NCBI RefSeq assembly: GCF_009826975.1
Contig: NZ_WUMO01000009.1
Span: forward strand, 62,001 to 126,000
DNA from: Flavobacterium sp. HBTb2-11-1
Lineage (GTDB): Bacteria; Bacteroidota; Bacteroidia; Flavobacteriales; Flavobacteriaceae
DNA: 64,000 nt
Direction: 5' to 3'
How positions within the stretch are numbered: position 1 is the stretch's first letter; each line of letters begins with the position of its first letter. The position numbers and the translations under genes were made by a program. The notes below the pieces were generated by a model. It was not told the DNA's origin. It searched no databases and worked only from the letters and a program-made list of their open reading frames with translations. Shown piece by piece: positions 59,730 through 64,000 of this stretch.

Positions 59730-60869
59730 ATGAAAAATTCAATTATAGAAAATAAAAAAATTGCCATTATTGGCGGTGGTCCAGTTGGATTGACAACTGC
59801 TAGAATTCTTCAAATTAATGGTGCTGATGTCACAGTTTACGAAAGAGATATAAATGCTCAAGCTAGAACTTCGGGTGGAACTCTTGACATTCACTCAGAT
59901 TCTGGCCAGTTTGCCATTCAGAAGGCAGGTTTAATGGATGAATTCTACAAATATGCTCGACCAACTGGAGAAAAAATGGCCGATATGGACGGAAACATAA
60001 CTTCTGACGAAATGCCAGATGAAACCAACGCTTTTTCACGTCCAGAAATTGACCGAAATGATCTTAGAAAAATTATGCTAGATAACCTTAAAGAAGGAAC
60101 AGTTGTTTGGAACAGTCAACTGGTTAACATCGAAAAAACAGAAAACCAATATATTTTGGAATTTAAAAATGGAACAAAAACAACTGCTGATTTTGTTATT
60201 GTTGCCAATGGCGGAAGATCGAATGCACGAAAATTTGTAAGCGACCAAGAACCTCAGCTTTCTGGAGCTTATATTATTCAAGGCGAAATTACAAATCCCG
60301 ATCAAGATTATCCTGAATTTAAACCGAAATACGGCAACGGAAATGTAATGGCAATGGGTGAACACAAAATGTTTTATACTCACACCATGCGCGACGGTTC
60401 TGTGCATTTTGGGGTTTCTTTTAAAGCTGATGAAGATTGGATTTCAAACCATGGAATCAACTTTGAAGACGATAAAGCTGTAATTGCTTTTTTAAATGAA
60501 ACTTTTAAAAACTGGAGCGATGATTACAAAAAATTCTTTGCCTTATCGACTGATTTTTCAGGGTTGCCTTTGAGACTCTTTTCGTTAGAAGAACCTTGGA
60601 AAGAACATTCCAACATTACTCTTGTTGGTGATGCCGCACATCTAATGCCTCCTTTTGCTGGCGAAGGAGTAAATATGGGATTGTTTGACGCTTTTCATCT
60701 AACGCAAAATTTAACCAACCGAAAATTCGAAACCATTGATGAAGCAATCGCTGATTACGAGAAAAAAATGTTTGGTTATGCTTTAGAAGCGCAACGTATG
60801 ACGAAAAAAATGGAAGATTTATTGCATTCTGATATTGTGGCTGAAGATATTTTAAATAGTAGATTCTAA
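59730..60869 (+). CDS. TetX-like FAD-dependent monooxygenase
   Basis: This 379-residue flavoprotein of the p-hydroxybenzoate hydroxylase class has the FAD Rossmann motif KKIAIIGGGPVGLTTARILQ, then VYERD, the mid motif RNDLRKIMLDNL and VANGGRSNARKFV, and the FAD-binding GD motif LVGDAAHLMPPFAGEGVNMGL. Long stretches match TetX, the enzyme that inactivates tetracyclines by hydroxylation. By ungapped alignment, TetX Gln192 and His234 are kept (Gln184, His226), while Arg213 is Asn205. The natural substrate may be something other than tetracycline. Downstream of the TetR gene and ended by a bidirectional terminator. Confidence 0.9.
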   Translation: MKNSIIENKKIAIIGGGPVGLTTARILQINGADVTVYERDINAQARTSGGTLDIHSDSGQFAIQKAGLMDEFYKYARPTGEKMADMDGNITSDEMPDETNAFSRPEIDRNDLRKIMLDNLKEGTVVWNSQLVNIEKTENQYILEFKNGTKTTADFVIVANGGRSNARKFVSDQEPQLSGAYIIQGEITNPDQDYPEFKPKYGNGNVMAMGEHKMFYTHTMRDGSVHFGVSFKADEDWISNHGINFEDDKAVIAFLNETFKNWSDDYKKFFALSTDFSGLPLRLFSLEEPWKEHSNITLVGDAAHLMPPFAGEGVNMGLFDAFHLTQNLTNRKFETIDEAIADYEKKMFGYALEAQRMTKKMEDLLHSDIVAEDILNSRF

Positions 60870-60892
60870 TTAAAGTAAGATAATAAAATTAA

Positions 60893-60924
60893 AAAAGGCG
60901 TAAGAAAAAAATCTTACGCCTTTT
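60893..60924. terminator. Bidirectional terminator between tetX-like gene and guaB
   Basis: A perfect 13-base stem (AAAAGGCGTAAGA with TCTTACGCCTTTT), 6-base loop, A-rich before and T-rich after, between two convergent genes. Confidence 0.92.
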
Positions 60925-60945
60925 GTTTTATATCAAAACTTAAAA

Positions 60946-62418
60946 TTATCTAGAATAATTCGGAGCTTCTTTTGTAATTGTTACGTTATGCGGGTGGCTT
61001 TCAGTGATTCCGCTTGAAGTGATTCTTACGAAACGACCTGTTTCTTGTAAAGTAGGAATATCTTTTGAACCACAGTATCCCATACCCGCACGGAGACCAC
61101 CAATAAACTGAAGCATACTTTCGTTTAATTCTCCTTTGTAAGGCACACGTCCAACGATTCCTTCTGGAACTAGTTTTTTAACATCGTCTTCAACATCTTG
61201 GAAATAACGATCTTTAGAACCTGTCTGCATTGCTTCAACAGATCCCATTCCGCGGTAAGATTTGAATTTTCTTCCTTCAAAAATAATTGTTTCTCCTGGA
61301 GATTCTTTTGTTCCTGCTAATAATGAACCTAACATTACACAGTCAGCACCTGCAGCGATAGCTTTAGGAATATCTCCTGTATAACGAATTCCTCCATCTG
61401 CAATTACAGGAACTCCAGTTCCTTTGATTGCCGCAGCAACTTCTAAAACTGCTGAGAATTGAGGGAAACCAACACCTGCAACGATACGTGTTGTACAGAT
61501 AGAGCCAGGACCGATTCCAACTTTTACTCCGTCTGCTCCATTTTCTACTAAATATTTAGCAGCTTCTGGAGTAGCGATGTTTCCAACTACTACGTCTATT
61601 TGAGGGAATTTTGCTTTTACTTCTTTTAATACATTTACTACACCTTCTGTGTGTCCGTGAGCTGTATCGATAATGATGGCGTCTACACCAGCAGCAACTA
61701 AAGCTTCTGCTCGTTGAACAGCATCTCCAGTAACTCCAATTGCAGCAGCCACTCTTAAACGGCCAAAAGAATCTTTGTTTGCGATTGGCTTTTGAGTCAG
61801 TTTTGTAATATCTCTGAAAGTGATTAAACCAACTAATTCGTTTTTATCGTTTACAACTGGTAATTTTTCGATTTTATGACCTTGCAAAACTACTTCTGCC
61901 TGCTCTAGTGAAGTTCCTTCAGAAACCGTTACTAAGTTTTGGCTTGTCATAACCTCAGCGATTGGTCTTGCTCCGTTTTTTTCGAAACGTAAATCACGGT
62001 TTGTAACGATACCTTTTAAGATTTTATTTTCGTCAACGATTGGAATACCACCGATTCCGAATTCTTTCATAGCGTTTTTAGCGTCAGCAATTGTAGAGTT
62101 CATTGGTAAAGTTACCGGATCGATAATCATACCTGCTTCTGCACGTTTTACTTTTCGAACTTTTCCTGCTTGCTGTTCGATAGTCATATTTTTATGTAAA
62201 ACACCAATTCCGCCTTCTTGCGCCATAGCAATTGCCATTGCGCTTTCTGTAACTGTATCCATCGCAGCTGATACAATTGGAACGTTTAATGTAATGTTTT
62301 TTGAGAATCTTGATTTAATGCTCACTTCGCGAGGAAGCACATTCGAGTAGTTAGGTACTAATAATACATCGTCGTAAGTTAAACCTTCGCCGATAATCTT
62401 GGAGTTGTGTGCTATCAT
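60946..62418 (-). CDS. guaB: Inosine-5'-monophosphate dehydrogenase
   Basis: This 490-residue enzyme oxidises IMP to XMP with NAD, the committed step toward GMP. The barrel starts LTYDDVLLVPNYSNVLPREV and holds SAAMDTVTESAMAIAMAQEGG. Two CBS domains occupy about 95-205 (MIIDPVTLPMNSTIADAK, MTSQNLVTVSEG). The catalytic loop GIGPGSICTTRIVAGVG has Cys308. The flap is SKDRYFQDVEDDVKKLVPEGIVGRVPYKG with the catalytic Arg-Tyr. Length is normal. Confidence 0.97.
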   Translation of the reverse strand: MIAHNSKIIGEGLTYDDVLLVPNYSNVLPREVSIKSRFSKNITLNVPIVSAAMDTVTESAMAIAMAQEGGIGVLHKNMTIEQQAGKVRKVKRAEAGMIIDPVTLPMNSTIADAKNAMKEFGIGGIPIVDENKILKGIVTNRDLRFEKNGARPIAEVMTSQNLVTVSEGTSLEQAEVVLQGHKIEKLPVVNDKNELVGLITFRDITKLTQKPIANKDSFGRLRVAAAIGVTGDAVQRAEALVAAGVDAIIIDTAHGHTEGVVNVLKEVKAKFPQIDVVVGNIATPEAAKYLVENGADGVKVGIGPGSICTTRIVAGVGFPQFSAVLEVAAAIKGTGVPVIADGGIRYTGDIPKAIAAGADCVMLGSLLAGTKESPGETIIFEGRKFKSYRGMGSVEAMQTGSKDRYFQDVEDDVKKLVPEGIVGRVPYKGELNESMLQFIGGLRAGMGYCGSKDIPTLQETGRFVRITSSGITESHPHNVTITKEAPNYSR

Positions 62419-62522
62419 GGTGCAATTTCTAGTTGAATTGCGTGCAAATATAGTGAATAAATTGCTAACTTGAATACTAACTTATTCATAAATTTGTATT
62501 TACAGGAAAAGTCTTTCAAATT

Positions 62523-62640
62523 AAATTCCAATTTTTTTAAATTCCAAATTCCAAGTCAGATCAAAAAAAAGCTTTGCTTTTTGAGGAGTTTGGAATTTGG
62601 AATTTGGAATTTGGAATTTGGAATTTAAAAAAATTGGATT
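62523..62640. repeat. Large AATTCCAA inverted repeat around a terminator
   Basis: AAATTCCAATTTTTTTAAAT+TCCAAATTCCAA (62523-62554) is almost exactly complementary to the right arm (about 62602-62640), built of five TTGGAATTT units then AAAAAAATTGGATTT. The arms are over 30 bases long. The inner part holds a small terminator hairpin. Confidence 0.85.
62566..62582 (-). terminator. Small terminator hairpin within the AATTCCAA inverted repeat
   Basis: AAAAAGC and GCTTTTT pair around TTT. It lies downstream of the outer membrane protein gene on the minus strand. Confidence 0.55.
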
Positions 62641-62644
62641 TTAT

Positions 62645-64000
62645 CTATTCTTTATCTTGAAAAACAAAATTGATTCCGACCTGAAAGGCCGCACTGCTAG
62701 CTTTGGAGATATCTTTATATTCTAAAACATTATTGACCAAAGCATAAATATTTACTGGACCAATTGTTCCTGCAAGTCCTAAACCAATATTTGTATTTGA
62801 AAAAGTATCTAAAGTGTAAGTGGCTTTTAAATCTAATTTCTTAAAGATATTTCTTCGATAAAAAGCTGTCAGGGCAAATAGAGGTGTTCGAGGGGCTGAC
62901 ATTGCAAAAAGCTGTGCTCCAACCGCATTTTTATAATATTTATTAACTTTTCCATGACAATTGCATTCGTCATCGGGGCGAGCCTCTCCAAAAGAATATT
63001 GAATGGAAGAATACAATTTTGTCGGACGCCAAGTAGTGTACTTATTATAAAGTGTATCTCTTGGTATGGCTTTATCAAATTCGTTAAAGACATTTTCTGG
63101 ATCGTCTGAGCCCAAAAAATCGGGATTAGCGCCATTGTATTGGTAAGTTCCTTTATACGTAATCGTTTCTATGTCTTTGGTCTGTCTCACAAAACCCAAA
63201 TCTATAATACTTGCTGTTAGCTGTAAATTGTCTTTTATATAATAGGTAATTCCAGCATCAACGCCAAAACCTAGGCTTCCGTTAAAAAAAGTATTATTGG
63301 CAATATCGCGCGCTATATTTCCTTCGTATTCATCTTTAGTAAACCGAGCAATTCCAGAGGTTTTTAATTCTAAATTGGAAGAAATAATCTGGTTATAAAG
63401 GTTTGGAGTTCCAGGTTCTTGTCCTGTATATATATACCCTGAATTTTTGGTTGAAGTAGCATTTGCTCCACTCGAATAGATTTTGGCACGTCCTCCGTAG
63501 ACAAATTTATCATTGACTTTTTTATGAAAACCTACATGAAAAACAGAAAGCACTTCGGCTTTCATATTTAAATCGCCTAGATTAAATGATTTTCCGATAT
63601 AATTTCTATTTCCATCTAAAGCTAATAATGCGAGATCTTTTGGAACAAACATAAAAAAATCGAATTCCTGGTACAATCCGAACGAAATATAGGAACGACT
63701 TTCTCTTCCTCCTATTCTAAATCCGCCAGAAAATATTTCCAATTGCTGATTGGTCACAACTTTGTCATTGCTGGAAGATTTATTGATGACGTTTCTAACT
63801 TTTTGATTAAAATCGACACCATCATTGGCGAATAAATCATAAGCTGAGAAACTGCTAGAACCCACATTTGCTGAAATTCCAGATAAAACTGGAAATCCGA
63901 AATAATATTCATACGAAATATCTGCTCCAGGATTTACAAGCGAGGATTGCGGAATTGAAGTAAAGTTATATAACAGCTCTCTGTTTTGAGCAAAACAGGA
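62645..64000 (-). CDS. Outer membrane protein, DUF5723-like (5' end outside window)
   Basis: The frame is open from its stop to the window edge, 452 codons, and no start is seen inside. The first visible residues, CFAQNRELLYNFTSIPQSSLVNPG, look like the end of a signal peptide (cleavage after FAQ). Only a few N-terminal codons are therefore missing. The rest has alternating strands (YISFGLYQEFDFFMFVPKDLALLALDG, LKTSGIARFTKDEYEG), a Cys-x-Cys stretch (DECNCHGK), and a last strand AFQVGINFVFQDKE. This is the pattern of Bacteroidota outer membrane barrels of the DUF5723 group. Function unknown. Confidence 0.8.
   Translation of the reverse strand, partial: SCFAQNRELLYNFTSIPQSSLVNPGADISYEYYFGFPVLSGISANVGSSSFSAYDLFANDGVDFNQKVRNVINKSSSNDKVVTNQQLEIFSGGFRIGGRESRSYISFGLYQEFDFFMFVPKDLALLALDGNRNYIGKSFNLGDLNMKAEVLSVFHVGFHKKVNDKFVYGGRAKIYSSGANATSTKNSGYIYTGQEPGTPNLYNQIISSNLELKTSGIARFTKDEYEGNIARDIANNTFFNGSLGFGVDAGITYYIKDNLQLTASIIDLGFVRQTKDIETITYKGTYQYNGANPDFLGSDDPENVFNEFDKAIPRDTLYNKYTTWRPTKLYSSIQYSFGEARPDDECNCHGKVNKYYKNAVGAQLFAMSAPRTPLFALTAFYRRNIFKKLDLKATYTLDTFSNTNIGLGLAGTIGPVNIYALVNNVLEYKDISKASSAAFQVGINFVFQDKE

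Overview
The window comes from a member of the Bacteroidota, almost certainly a Flavobacterium or close relative. Supporting signs are low G+C, promoter boxes of the TAnnTTTG type, a type IX secretion (T9SS) type-B adhesin beside a PorP/SprF protein, a fused SecDF, a short GyrB of about 646 residues, and many A+T-rich intergenic repeats (AATTCCAA, GCCACAAAGGCACTAAG, GCCACGAATTCACGAA). No rRNA, tRNA, CRISPR array, prophage or insertion sequence was recognised.

Layout. 1-5.3 kb (minus strand): an OmpA-family protein cut by the window edge, a PorP/SprF protein and a gliding-motility C-terminal-domain adhesin, forming one T9SS-type operon. 5.4-6.7 kb: a secreted aspartyl protease/PDZ protein. 6.9-12.3 kb (plus): aminotransferase, folE, a four-helix-bundle S23-type gene, cysS, yidD, lgt. 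12.3-19.2 kb (minus): small barrel-like protein, secDF, mdh, gyrB. 19.7-23.4 kb (minus): two asparagine synthetase paralogues; the second in line has lost its glutaminase nucleophile. 23.7-23.9 kb: a nested inverted array of REP-like palindromes. 23.9-31.0 kb (minus): GreA-C-like protein, GNAT acetyltransferase, TonB-receptor-like barrel, PhzF isomerase and a 1004-residue TPR protein. 31.3-39.4 kb: ftsE leading into a glycan cluster of mixed orientation (four GT2 enzymes, FdtA-type ketoisomerase, Wzx-type flippase, DegT aminotransferase, FemAB/GNAT-like protein). 39.4-41.8 kb (minus): TRIC-type channel, an unknown secreted protein, an RDD protein. 41.8-48.9 kb (plus): a tight SpoIIM / membrane protein / DUF4129 / DUF4350 / MoxR / unknown / DUF58 operon. 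49.0-58.7 kb (plus): AP-superfamily phosphohydrolase, TrmH-type methyltransferase, Rel, Fur, PurA, NudK, S41 peptidase, L,D-transpeptidase. 58.9-60.9 kb: TetR regulator and TetX-like flavin monooxygenase. 60.9-64.0 kb (minus): guaB and an outer membrane protein cut by the window edge.

Most genes are housekeeping or envelope genes. The three most unusual points are: (1) an AsnB paralogue with Ser in place of the catalytic Cys and two further glutamine-site changes, beside an intact AsnB; (2) a DegT/FdtB aminotransferase in which a surface-loop region is encoded by the same low-complexity repeat found between genes elsewhere, read in frame; (3) the repeat landscape itself: inverted pairs around single genes (GNAT, four-helix bundle, PhzF) and a nested REP array. 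The MoxR/DUF58/SpoIIM/RDD cluster is a known but poorly understood envelope system.

Start codons were moved downstream from the longest reading frame for several genes, on the basis of promoter boxes, signal peptides or family N-termini; the reasons are in the entries. All family assignments are by eye, without database searches.
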